Shown here: one piece after another, positions 25,223-32,800 of the stretch
How positions within the stretch are numbered: the first letter of the stretch is position 1
How the letters are laid out: each line of letters begins with the position of its first letter
Source: Humibacter sp049446075
GTDB lineage: Bacteria; Actinomycetota; Actinomycetes; Actinomycetales; Microbacteriaceae
Length of the DNA: 64,000 nt
Direction: 5' to 3'
Assembly: GCF_049446075.1 (NCBI RefSeq)
Contig: NZ_JBMSEB010000001.1
Span: 1,302,001 to 1,366,000 of the forward strand
The notes under the pieces: model-generated
What the model saw: only the letters and a program-made list of their open reading frames with translations
Database searches by the model: none
What the model was told of the DNA's origin: nothing
Position numbers and translations under genes: made by a program

Positions 25223-26305
25223 ATGGACACTACAGACACCATCGTCATCGGCGGAGGCCAGGCTGGGCTTTCCGTCTCCTACCACCTGCAGCGCCTGGGC
25301 GTGGAGCACCTCGTGCTCGACGGCCACGAGCGCATCGGCGACGCCTGGCGGAGCCGGTGGGACAGCCTCGAACTGTTCACGCCCAGGCGTTATGACTCGC
25401 TCGACGGCATGCGGATGCCCGGCGACCCCGCAGGTAGCCCCTCGAAGGACGAGATGGCCGCGTACCTGGAGCACTACGCAACCCATTTCGGCCTGCCCGT
25501 GCTGACCGGGCATCGCGTGACGGCCCTGAGCCGCGAGGGCGACGGGTTCGCCGCGGAGACTGCGCAGGGAGTGTTCCGGTCGGCCAGGGTCATCGTCGCC
25601 ATGTCGAACTACCAGCGGCCTCGCATCCCAGCCTTCGCCACCGAGCTGGATGCCGGCATCCTGCAGCTGCACGCAGCGGCCTATGCGAACCCGGCGCAGC
25701 TGCGACCGGGCGGCGTTCTCATCGTCGGGGCGGGCAACTCGGGGGCGGAGATCGCGAAGGACATCGCGGGCGCCCACGACGTGGTCGTAGCCGGCCCGAG
25801 CACCGGCGAGGTGCCCGGATCGTACGCCGGCTTCATGAACCGGCACGTCATAGTTCACGTGCTGAACGGCGTCGTGTTCCCGCGTGTGATGTCGGTGGAC
25901 ACCCCGATCGGCCGCCGCGCGCGGCCGAAGATCATGACACACGGAGTTCCACTCATCCGGGTGAAGTCTCGGGACCTCACCCGCCTGGGAGTGAGACGAG
26001 CCGCACGTGTGACCGGTGCGCAAGACGGACGGCCGGTAGTCGACGGCGCGCCGCTGGATGTCGCCAACGTGATCTGGTGCAACGGATATGACCCCGGGCT
26101 CGACTGGATCCGCTTGCCCATCCTGGACGAGCGAGGCGAGCCGCGGCACGACCGCGGCGTGGTGGCAGAGGAGCCGGGGCTGTACTTCGTCGGTCTGCAC
26201 TTCCTGACCTCGATGGCCTCGGCCATGGTGCACGGCGTCGGAAGGGACGCGGCCCGGATCGCAGCCCTCCGCGCGACGCCGTCCCGTCAGCCTGCCGCCG
26301 CCTGA
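25223..26305 (+). CDS. flavin-containing monooxygenase-like FAD/NAD(P)-dependent oxidoreductase
   Basis: 360-residue class B flavoprotein monooxygenase-like enzyme. The FAD-binding GGGQAGLSVSYHLQ is at residues about 9-22. The NADPH site is VLIVGAGNSGAEIAKDIA at about 167-184. The region between them includes WRSRWDSLELFTPRRYDSL, typical of the CzcO/TrkA-like YpdA-related group. The late NGYDPGLDW and LYFVGLHFLTSMASA close the FAD fold. Start ATG 25223 corresponds to the normal N-terminus; an upstream in-frame ATG at 25142 adds residues not seen in the family. The TPR-LuxR regulator immediately upstream may control it. Substrate unknown. Confidence 0.88.
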   Translation: MDTTDTIVIGGGQAGLSVSYHLQRLGVEHLVLDGHERIGDAWRSRWDSLELFTPRRYDSLDGMRMPGDPAGSPSKDEMAAYLEHYATHFGLPVLTGHRVTALSREGDGFAAETAQGVFRSARVIVAMSNYQRPRIPAFATELDAGILQLHAAAYANPAQLRPGGVLIVGAGNSGAEIAKDIAGAHDVVVAGPSTGEVPGSYAGFMNRHVIVHVLNGVVFPRVMSVDTPIGRRARPKIMTHGVPLIRVKSRDLTRLGVRRAARVTGAQDGRPVVDGAPLDVANVIWCNGYDPGLDWIRLPILDERGEPRHDRGVVAEEPGLYFVGLHFLTSMASAMVHGVGRDAARIAALRATPSRQPAAA

Positions 26306-26332
26306 CACCCAGTGGTGCGTACGCTCAGAACC

Positions 26333-27331
26333 ATGGACGATGAGCGGATGCCCGTGGCGCTTCCGCACGCTGCCGTGGTCTTCAACCCGGCGAAGTCGTC
26401 GGCCTCGAGCATGAAGGCGCTCCGTAACGAGGTGGGCAAGCAGGAGCGCAGCCTCGGGTGGGGTGCGACCACCTGGCACGAGACGTCGGCCGACGACGAC
26501 GCGAGGGCCGCGCGCGAAGCGATGGCGTCGCATCCTGCGCTCATCGTCGTTGCTGGCGGCGACGGTACCGTCCGGGCGGTCGCCGCGTGCACGGAGAACG
26601 AGGGCATACCCCTCGGCGTCGTGCCCGCCGGCTCGGGAAATCTACTGGCCCGCAACCTTGGGATACCGGTGGGCGATAGTTCCGCGGCTGTGCGTGTCGC
26701 GTTCCACGGCGCCGAGCGTCGCATCGATCTCGCTCAGGCGGAGTTGGCCGACACGAGCGGGCGGGTGGCCAGATCGGTTTTCCTGGTGATGGCGGGCATC
26801 GGGTTGGACGCCCGAATGGCGAGCGACACGAACAGCGTGGTGAAAAAGCACGTCGGCTGGCTGGCCTACACGGACCCGATTCTGCGTTCCGTGTTCTCCG
26901 GCGAGCGCTTCTCGATCAGTTACTCGCTCGACGGCAGCCGGCCGCGGACCGTACGAGCGCACACCGTCATTGTGGGCAACTGTGGCACTCTGACCGCGGG
27001 AATCCTCCTGATCCCGACCGCCGTCCCTGATGACGGCCTGTTGGACATCGTCGCCCTCAACCCGGTGGGAGCGGGAGGATGGGCTCGCCTCGGCTCGCGA
27101 CTGGCGTCGAACAGGCTGCTGCATCGCACGAGAGGTGGCCGCATGCTGTTACACGTGATGCCCGGCGTCGATGCGCTTCGGTACGGGCAGGCTCGGACCA
27201 TTCTCGCTCGACTGAACCATCCGCAAGCGATCGAGCTGGACGGCGACAGCTTCGGCGATGTTATACGCATCCGCATCACGGTCCGGCCCGGGGCCGTCGT
27301 CGTGCGCGTCCCCGACGGCGTGGAACCCTGA
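26333..27331 (+). CDS. diacylglycerol kinase-family lipid kinase
   Basis: 332-residue DAGK catalytic-domain protein (YegS/DgkB type). It has the N-terminal AAVVFNPAKSS, the nucleotide-binding GGDGTVRAVAA (about residue 78-88), VPAGSGNLLARNLGIP and the second-domain VMAGIGLDARMA, all diagnostic. Such enzymes phosphorylate diacylglycerol or related lipids with ATP at the membrane face. I use ATG 26333; a GTG at 26312 is an alternative. It sits 27 bp after the FAD enzyme in the same direction and is convergent with the NIPA-like transporter 6 bp away. Confidence 0.9.
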   Translation: MDDERMPVALPHAAVVFNPAKSSASSMKALRNEVGKQERSLGWGATTWHETSADDDARAAREAMASHPALIVVAGGDGTVRAVAACTENEGIPLGVVPAGSGNLLARNLGIPVGDSSAAVRVAFHGAERRIDLAQAELADTSGRVARSVFLVMAGIGLDARMASDTNSVVKKHVGWLAYTDPILRSVFSGERFSISYSLDGSRPRTVRAHTVIVGNCGTLTAGILLIPTAVPDDGLLDIVALNPVGAGGWARLGSRLASNRLLHRTRGGRMLLHVMPGVDALRYGQARTILARLNHPQAIELDGDSFGDVIRIRITVRPGAVVVRVPDGVEP

Positions 27332-27337
27332 TCTGCG

Positions 27338-28294
27338 TCAGGCCCGCGAATCGGCTCGCGAGCTTCCCGTCACTGCTGCCGGCCGCGGTTGATGCAGGGA
27401 GAGCCGGATCACACCGTAGACGGCGATGGCCCCGGCGAGCACGAATGCCACGTCCGCCCACCACGGTGCGGATGCTGCTTCACCCAGCACGATGATTCCG
27501 ATGCTCACTCCGACCAGCGGGTCGATGACGGTGAGACCGGCGACGACGAGTTCAGGGGATCCCGAGGCGTACGCCGTCTGTACGAAATACGTTCCTAGGA
27601 CGGCAGCGGCAACAAGACCGAGCAGACACACGAGGGTCAGCCAATCCGCCGTATCGAGACGAAACCCGTTGTGGATGATCGTCTGTACCCGAGCAATGAG
27701 CACCTTCGCCAGCGTGGCCACGAAACCGAAAAGCACGCCGGCACCCACGACGTAGAAGATGCGCGTGAACTTGGTGCGCAACAGCACGAAGCCGATCCCG
27801 AACAGCACGAGCACGGCCCCCAAGACGATCACGACGATCAGGAGTTGAGCATCCGTAATCGGAATCGTCGTGGTGGTCAGCGCGGCGACGGTGACGAAGA
27901 GCCCAACCCCGCCGACGCAGCAGAGAATCGCGCGAATAGCCGGGCCTTCGAGCCTCGTCCTGGTGAGCCGTGCCGTGATCAGCGCAGTGATGACCAGTGC
28001 GACCGCTCCGAGCGGCTGTACCACCGTGAGCGGCGCCAGATACAGGCTGAAGAGCTGAAACACGATGGCGAGCCCGAGCATGAGCGTGCCCAACAGCCAA
28101 GATGGCCGACGCGCGAGCGCGCCCAGTTGCCTCCAGCCCAAGCCGGAGCGTTCGGGCCCTGTCGCCTCGTCCCCCACCTTGCTGACCCCATGCTGCTGAA
28201 ACTGGGCCCCCACGGCGAGGAAGACCGAACCGACCAGCGCAACGGGAATGCCCAATGACTGCGCCGGTGTAAGCGAGACCAGGACAAGGCTCAC
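27338..28294 (-). CDS. DMT/NIPA-like transporter, nine to ten transmembrane helices
   Basis: 318-residue integral membrane protein of the drug/metabolite transporter superfamily resembling actinobacterial NIPA-like (Mg2+ transporter-like) proteins. Helix 1 IPVALVGSVFLAVGAQFQQHGV, helix 3 PLTVVQPLGAVALVITALIT and the duplicated C-terminal ELVVAGLTVIDPLVGVSIGI and APWWADVAFVLAGAIAVYGV show the internal repeat. The GTG start is preceded by GGAGGGGTGATTC. A 53-residue membrane peptide gene lies 44 bp upstream. Transport substrate not known. Confidence 0.85.
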   Translation of the reverse strand: MSLVLVSLTPAQSLGIPVALVGSVFLAVGAQFQQHGVSKVGDEATGPERSGLGWRQLGALARRPSWLLGTLMLGLAIVFQLFSLYLAPLTVVQPLGAVALVITALITARLTRTRLEGPAIRAILCCVGGVGLFVTVAALTTTTIPITDAQLLIVVIVLGAVLVLFGIGFVLLRTKFTRIFYVVGAGVLFGFVATLAKVLIARVQTIIHNGFRLDTADWLTLVCLLGLVAAAVLGTYFVQTAYASGSPELVVAGLTVIDPLVGVSIGIIVLGEAASAPWWADVAFVLAGAIAVYGVIRLSLHQPRPAAVTGSSRADSRA

Positions 28295-28338
28295 GAATCA
28301 CCCCTCCCCGTGGTTTCGACGCGACCCATTGCGAAAGT

Positions 28339-28500
28339 TCAGGGCTTCTTCGAGGCAGCTCGCCTGATGAAACCGATGACCGCCGTCGCAACGAACAGGA
28401 TGATGCCGATGATCGCCAGCCAGAGAAGGCCCTTGAAGGCGAATCCGACCACGGCGAGGATCAGCCAGACGACCAACAGCACAACCAGCAAGATCAACAT
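28339..28500 (-). CDS. small hydrophobic two-helix membrane protein (53 residues)
   Basis: A short gene with two predicted transmembrane helices: MLILLVVLLVVWLILAVVGF, the short turn AFKGLLWLA, then IIGIILFVATAVIGFIRRAA and a basic end SKKP. This hydrophobic peptide pattern is frequent in actinobacteria as an uncharacterised short membrane protein. ATG 28500 and TGA 28339-28341 are clear, and the codon usage is G/C-biased at third positions. It reads in the same direction as the NIPA-like transporter and may be co-transcribed. No function known. Confidence 0.75.
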   Translation of the reverse strand: MLILLVVLLVVWLILAVVGFAFKGLLWLAIIGIILFVATAVIGFIRRAASKKP

Positions 28501-28739
28501 GCGGCAACGCTAAGCGACGCACCGTGCCATGACCAGGGCTAGACGCGACCGGGAACCGGTTCAATCGAGGTGGCGCCGATGCTTCGCCCGATGCGCTTCT
28601 CGCTATGAAACTTCGCGCCGCGATGAGTCGCCCGGGCGTGACACCGGCAATATCGTCAGCCTGGTTGCCGAGCTCGACATCGAAAGCGCCGATGACGCCG
28701 AAATCGATCTTCTCCGCCGTGCGGCACACTGGCACCGTG

Positions 28740-29237
28740 ATGACGATCGAGCGCACTCTCATCCTCCTGCGCCACGCCAAGTCCGACTGGTCCGGTTCTG
28801 CCCCGGACATCGACCGGCCTCTGGCCGAACGGGGCCGGGCTCAGGCCCCGCTCGCCGGGCGATGGCTTGGGAGCCACGCCAACCGGATCGATCTGGCCAT
28901 CGTGTCGCCTGCGAAGCGCGCCCGCGAGACGTGGGACCTGGTATCCCCCCAGATCGGATCTGTACCTCCTGTGCAATTCGACGACCGAGTGTACGCAGCG
29001 TCCGTCGACGGGCTCCTCGATGTGCTGTCTGATGTGCCGGACGACATCCGCACAGTGCTTCTGGTCGGCCACAACCCAGGCATGGAACAGCTAGCCTCGC
29101 TACTCGCTGGCAAAGGTGTGATCATGCACACCGCCGGCTTAGCCGAGTTCGGTGTCGATGGACGGTGGCCCGAACTGGACGCCACCTCGACGGTGCTCCG
29201 CGCTGAAGGACGCTCCGACCGTCACGTCCTGAGCTGA
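28740..29237 (+). CDS. SixA-type phosphohistidine phosphatase (histidine phosphatase family)
   Basis: 165-residue histidine-phosphatase-superfamily protein. The catalytic RHAKSDW motif (residues 10-16, nucleophile His11) is typical of SixA, followed by RPLAERGRAQA, SPAKRARETW and the second active-site His in VLLVGHNPGMEQLA. It probably removes phosphate from phosphohistidine or small phosphoesters in the cytosol. The start ATG 28740 gives the family N-terminus; there is no ribosome site, so it may be leaderless. The 28501-28739 gap upstream holds only weak promoter-like sequence. Confidence 0.88.
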   Translation: MTIERTLILLRHAKSDWSGSAPDIDRPLAERGRAQAPLAGRWLGSHANRIDLAIVSPAKRARETWDLVSPQIGSVPPVQFDDRVYAASVDGLLDVLSDVPDDIRTVLLVGHNPGMEQLASLLAGKGVIMHTAGLAEFGVDGRWPELDATSTVLRAEGRSDRHVLS

Positions 29238-29326
29238 CATCATCCTCACACTCAAGAAGAGCGGGTGAACCAATATGGCGCCGGCATCCGCCGCACTGTC
29301 CATGCGGGCGCCGCGGAGGCGTCGCC

Positions 29327-29773
29327 CTATCGTGCAGGGGGCGGCGGCACGTCTGAGTCGCCGGTGGTACCGCCTGCATCCGGGTCACGCTCCGCGTGGC
29401 GCGGGGCATCGTCCTGCACGTCGGCTGAGCGTCCGGGGCGGACATCCGGGTCGATGTCGTCCGCTCGCCTGAGCTTCTCATCGACTGCAGCGCGCGCGTC
29501 GCCAGCCTCTGCGGCGTGGGCCTGAGCATCCCGGCGCCGGCGCTCCGCCTCGACTTCCGCCTGCTTGGCATCGGCATCCGCCCTTGATGACTTCGCCTCG
29601 CGCTCCCGGGCGGCGAGGTCGTCATCCCGAGCAGCAATACGGAGTTCCTCCGCGCGATGCCGGTCGTGCTCCTGCTTACGTCGTCGCCCGGCGGTCAAGG
29701 CGATCGCGATGATGATGGCGATCACCACGATCACGATGACGACGATCAGGACGATCCATCCGGTGGTGTTCAT
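29327..29773 (-). CDS. single-pass membrane protein with charged coiled-coil tail
   Basis: 148-residue hypothetical protein. One N-terminal helix (about residues 5-27, WIVLIVVIVIVVIAIIIAIA) is followed by a highly charged Arg/Glu/Ala region (about 33-105) that should form a cytosolic coiled coil, then a disordered Asp/Pro-rich tail. It resembles other uncharacterised actinobacterial proteins of this build; I do not recognise a domain. ATG 29773 was chosen because it begins the membrane segment. It sits next to tRNA-Arg with no clear operon partner. Confidence 0.65.
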   Translation of the reverse strand: MNTTGWIVLIVVIVIVVIAIIIAIALTAGRRRKQEHDRHRAEELRIAARDDDLAAREREAKSSRADADAKQAEVEAERRRRDAQAHAAEAGDARAAVDEKLRRADDIDPDVRPGRSADVQDDAPRHAERDPDAGGTTGDSDVPPPPAR

Positions 29774-29873
29774 GCTCGCCGACCCTACGCGTGCCCCGGC
29801 GCCAGGCCAGGGGTTGACGGATGCTCGAATGCCCGGGTGAAGCGGCACGCGGATCCCGCGCTCTTCCGCACTG

Positions 29874-29945
29874 TGCCCCTGGAGGGACTCGAACCCCCAA
29901 CCGTTTCCTTAGGACGGAACTGCTCTTCCATTGAGCTACAGAGGC
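29874..29945 (-). tRNA. tRNA-Arg (anticodon CCU)
   Basis: The 72-nt minus-strand sequence folds as a tRNA: acceptor GCCTCTG/CAGGGGC, D-arm GCTC/GAGC, anticodon loop GTCCTAA with CCT, T-arm GGGGG-TTCGAGT-CCCTC, discriminator A. CCA is not encoded. The outermost anticodon-stem pair (G-A) is mismatched. Confidence 0.93.
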
Positions 29946-29981
29946 TGGCTCGACAAGTCTACCGGGCCAGCGGAACGGTCC

Positions 29982-30479
29982 TCACGCGGCAGGCGCCAGA
30001 TAGTCCTGCCACTGTGGCAACGCGTGCTCCACGCCGCGCACCATCCAGGTGGGGTCGTGCGGCATGCGGGGCGTGAAGGTCAGACGCCACCCCATCTCGG
30101 CTGCCGTGCGGTCGCCCTTCACGTTGTTGCAGCGCAGGCAGCAGGCGACGAGGTTGTCCCAGGAGTCCGCTCCCCCGCGCGACTTCGGCAGCACGTGATC
30201 GATCGTGGTCGCCGACTTGCCGCAGTATGCGCAACGGTGGCCGTCCCTGCGCAGCACTCCGCGGCGCGAGACCGGAACGGTACGCCCGTGTGGCAGGTGC
30301 ACGTAACGCGTGAGCAGGATGACCGACGGGCGGTCGTAGACCGCGCCGACGCTCCAGACAGGATGCTCGGCATCCACTTCGATGACGGTCGCCTTCGCGC
30401 TCATCACCAGCGCGAGCGCGCGTTTGAAACTCACGACCGCCAGCGGCTCATACCCCGCGTTCAGCACCAGTGTGCGCAT
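29982..30479 (-). CDS. HNH endonuclease-family protein
   Basis: 165-residue protein typical of actinobacterial stand-alone HNH proteins. An N-terminal MRTLVLNAGYEPLAVVSFKR region precedes a zinc-ribbon HNH core CAYCGKSATTIDHVLPKSRG...NLVACCLRCNNVKGDRT with two CxxC pairs and the catalytic DH. The family is widespread, chromosomal and single-copy, suggesting a housekeeping DNA-processing role rather than restriction or homing. GAGAGGACG lies before the ATG. A His-rich mini-ORF and terminator lie 90-180 bp upstream on the same strand. Confidence 0.9.
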   Translation of the reverse strand: MRTLVLNAGYEPLAVVSFKRALALVMSAKATVIEVDAEHPVWSVGAVYDRPSVILLTRYVHLPHGRTVPVSRRGVLRRDGHRCAYCGKSATTIDHVLPKSRGGADSWDNLVACCLRCNNVKGDRTAAEMGWRLTFTPRMPHDPTWMVRGVEHALPQWQDYLAPAA

Positions 30480-30568
30480 CGACGTCCTCTCGATAGACCG
30501 GAATGGCTTTCCGTATCTCTCGCGTTCGTCCGTAGCCCGGGCCGGAGCATCCGGCGGTCTCAGCCAAC

Positions 30569-30597
30569 AAAAAAGGCGCCGTCACGAAGACGACGCC
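30569..30597 (-). terminator. intrinsic terminator immediately after the His-rich mini-ORF
   Basis: Read leftward, GGCGTCGTC (30597-30589), loop TTCGT and GACGGCGCC (30583-30575) form a stem followed by six T (30574-30569). The stem begins at the last base of the mini-ORF stop codon. It ends the NlpC/P60 and mini-ORF transcription unit or works as an attenuator ahead of the HNH gene. Confidence 0.8.
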
Positions 30598-30659
30598 TAG
30601 TGATTCCACACACAGTGGTGGTGGAAGCAGTGGTGGCTGTGATGCCGAAGGTTTCCCAT
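30597..30659 (-). CDS. 20-residue His/Cys-rich mini-ORF, possible leader peptide
   Basis: ATG 30659 to TAG 30597 encodes MGNLR followed by HHSHHCFHHHC and VWNH: 8 His and 2 Cys in 20 residues. GGAG lies 10 nt before the ATG. The stop codon touches the first base of an intrinsic terminator stem. Neighbours on the same strand are the NlpC/P60 gene upstream and the HNH gene downstream. The composition is far from a random frame in this genome. It could be an attenuation leader or a metal-binding micropeptide. No homologue is known to me. Confidence 0.5.
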   Translation of the reverse strand: MGNLRHHSHHCFHHHCVWNH

Positions 30660-30839
30660 TCGGGAGGTTCTCCAGTGACGGGCCGCGGGTGAACGTGGCC
30701 AGGTTGACAAGTGACTAGGCCAACAGGGTAACTCAGGATCCACAAGCCATGCGTTCGTGGCACGCCGATGGCGGCCCGTCGTCACCTGGTGTTCACGGTG
30801 AGTTACGTGCCGTCACGATCCGCCGGAGGGCGGTAGGCG

Positions 30840-31694
30840 TCAGATGCCGAAGCGGACTATGTAGTAGTCGTTGGTCCAGATCGGTCTGATGGAGATGCTG
30901 CGGCCCACGTCAGGGGCATCCATGATGTTGCCGTTGCCGGCGTAGAAGCCGTCATGCGCTCCGCCGAGCATGATGACCACATCGCCTGGTTGAGCGTCTT
31001 GGATCGAGATGCGTGTTCCCATCGCCCCTTGGGCCGATGCCGAGTGCGGCAGCGAGATGCCGAACTGCGCGTACACGAACATGACATAACCGGAGCAGTC
31101 GAAGCCGGCAGGAGTGTCGCCGCCGTAGACGTACGGCGTTCCGATGTACTTCTGTGCGACCGAGAACACCTGGGCGAGGCTGAAGTTCGGGTACGGCGGA
31201 TTCTTCAGGTAGTCGGATGCCGACGGCCCCGTGTATGCGGCCGCATACGCCTGCATCTGTGCTGCTGCCGCCGCACGCTCCGTCGCAGCCTTTTGGTCGG
31301 CGAGCTGCTGCTCGGTGGTGGCGCTGAACGTGTCCCCGGAAGCCACGGGCCCGTTGATGGCGCCCGAGACGTGCGCGGACTGCGAGTTCGACTTCTTCAG
31401 GTCGTCGATGACCGACGTGCCGAAGGATGCCTGGTTCGAGCTCGCCGGATTGAATGCGTACGCGGGGATCGCGATGGTCGCGACGATGCCGCCGGCGATG
31501 GCCATGACCGCGAGATTGGCGAGCGGGCGAAGACGCCGCTTGCGCTTGGGCGCCTGCGTCGGTCTGGCGACGGGAGCTGCACGCTTCACGCTGCGACGGG
31601 AAACGGCTTTGGGGTCGCTTGGAGCGAGGTCGTGCAGATCGGCAGTACTCGGGTTGCGGTCCTCGGGGAGACCGCTCGTACCTAATGTTGCCAA
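30840..31694 (-). CDS. secreted C40 (NlpC/P60) peptidoglycan peptidase
   Basis: 284-residue cell-wall hydrolase cleaving peptide stems of peptidoglycan. After a basic cytosolic N-terminus (KRKRRLRPLANLA) comes a signal/anchor helix at about residues 58-81 (VMAIAGGIVATIAIPAYAFN). A coiled-coil Ala/Gln-rich linker follows, then the NlpC/P60 domain with catalytic Cys200 in GFDCSGYV and His247 in GGAHDGFY. I start at TTG 31694 because GGAGG lies 8 nt upstream; an ATG at 31775 in frame would add residues that are really structured leader. The product is exported and likely takes part in cell separation. The leader may respond to c-di-AMP. Confidence 0.88.
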   Translation of the reverse strand: MATLGTSGLPEDRNPSTADLHDLAPSDPKAVSRRSVKRAAPVARPTQAPKRKRRLRPLANLAVMAIAGGIVATIAIPAYAFNPASSNQASFGTSVIDDLKKSNSQSAHVSGAINGPVASGDTFSATTEQQLADQKAATERAAAAAQMQAYAAAYTGPSASDYLKNPPYPNFSLAQVFSVAQKYIGTPYVYGGDTPAGFDCSGYVMFVYAQFGISLPHSASAQGAMGTRISIQDAQPGDVVIMLGGAHDGFYAGNGNIMDAPDVGRSISIRPIWTNDYYIVRFGI

Positions 31695-31860
31695 GGGGTG
31701 AACCTCCGGCGCTCCGTTGGCACTAGGTAGCCACCCCGTCCGAAATCTCTTACGAGTTCGGCTTCGCAGGCTCAAGAGACGGGCATCGGGAGCGTCTTGA
31801 GCCGGGTCCGACGACCGGTTCCGGTCTGTGGACTCGTACGAGACTACGGGACCGTTATCA
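31695..31860 (-). promoter_or_regulatory. long structured 5' leader of the NlpC/P60 gene, possible c-di-AMP (ydaO) riboswitch
   Basis: The 31695-32008 gap between the peptidase and the DtxR gene holds a leader of roughly 165 nt. Read leftward it contains a strong stem GGCTCAAGA...TCTTGAGCC, then CCGAACTCGTAAGAG, GACGGGGTGGCTACC, and the ribosome site GGAGG. Upstream is TGTGAC-AAAT-TGATAACGG, a promoter-like stretch. In actinobacteria NlpC/P60 genes are often preceded by ydaO-type riboswitches, and the CCGAA...GGCTACC part resembles the 3' core. The GGGGACCC core is not evident, so the call is tentative. Confidence 0.4.
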
Positions 31861-32008
31861 ATTTGTCACATTGATTTCCGACTGTTTTCACCAAATGGGG
31901 GTGCCCCCAAAGGGTGGGGACGCCGAGTCGGGCACAGGCCATGTCACGTCGTCTCGAAGACACGACCAGCGGGCGGGGAGCGCGCCCATAGCGGGCGTCA
32001 GCGCGCCC

Positions 32009-32701
32009 TCAGTCGGTGACGAAGATGTGGCTGGCGACTTCGAGCGGCAGCTCGAGCGCCTCGCTGTAACCGTCGATCTGCATTCCCACGTACGACCCTG
32101 CGCGCCAGAACCTGCCGGTCGACCCGGGGAAGATCCCGGCGTGGCGAAGCTGTGCGAGCAGCTCCGGCTCGAACTGAACGGGCTCGCCCAGGCGACGGAT
32201 GGTCGCGCTGACGCGCGTGTCACCGCCGGCCGTGGCATCCACGACGCTGTGCACTCCATCGAGGAACACACGGTGCAACCCGATGCCCTCGTCTTCGATG
32301 CGCGGAATGGGCGTGCCGTACGGCGTCTCGGTCGGATGCCCGAGGATGTCGAGGATCTTGTGCTCCACCTGCTCGCTCATCACGTGCTCCCAGCGGCAGG
32401 CCTCTTCGTGCACGTACTCCCATTCGAGGCCGATCACGTCGGAGAGCAGCCGCTCGGCGAGGCGGTGCTTGCGCATGACATGCACCGCACGACGCCGACC
32501 CTCCGGCGTGAGCTCGAGGTGGCGGTCGCCGGAGACCACGACGAGGCCGTCGCGCTCCATGCGCGCCACCGTCTGCGACACCGTTGGGCCGGAGTGCCCG
32601 AGCCGCTCCGAGATGCGGGCACGCAGCGGCACGATGTTCTCCTCTTCGAGGTCGAGAATCGTGCGCAGGTACATCTCGGTGGTGTCGACGAGGTCGGTCA
32701 T
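32009..32701 (-). CDS. DtxR/IdeR-family metal-dependent transcriptional regulator
   Basis: 230-residue iron- or manganese-dependent repressor. The N-terminal winged helix (LVDTTEMYLRTILDLEEENI, then ARISERLGHSGPTVSQTVAR) is followed by the dimerisation/metal domain with Met10, EEACRWEHVMSEQVEHKI (Cys102, Glu105, His106 region) and HPTETPYGTPIP. A C-terminal SH3-like FeoA domain begins at about residue 150. This is the full IdeR/DtxR architecture. It likely senses Fe2+ or Mn2+ and represses uptake genes. It diverges from serC across a 99-bp gap. Confidence 0.92.
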   Translation of the reverse strand: MTDLVDTTEMYLRTILDLEEENIVPLRARISERLGHSGPTVSQTVARMERDGLVVVSGDRHLELTPEGRRRAVHVMRKHRLAERLLSDVIGLEWEYVHEEACRWEHVMSEQVEHKILDILGHPTETPYGTPIPRIEDEGIGLHRVFLDGVHSVVDATAGGDTRVSATIRRLGEPVQFEPELLAQLRHAGIFPGSTGRFWRAGSYVGMQIDGYSEALELPLEVASHIFVTD

Positions 32702-32800
32702 CGCTTCCCCTTGTGGTTCTTCATCAGGACGGCCGAAGGCGCCCGCTCCAGCCTACCGGCGTGGGTCAGGCGGCATCGGCGCCCAAGTACACTCGAACGC

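Noticed and set aside
28298..28810. 170-codon minus-strand frame opposite the SixA gene start and small membrane gene
   Set aside because: No start signal and no domain, and it overlaps two better genes on both strands.
30597..30785. A 62-residue extension of the His-rich mini-ORF
   Set aside because: The N-terminal 42 residues are Trp/Arg/Pro-rich without a ribosome site; only the last 20 codons have one.
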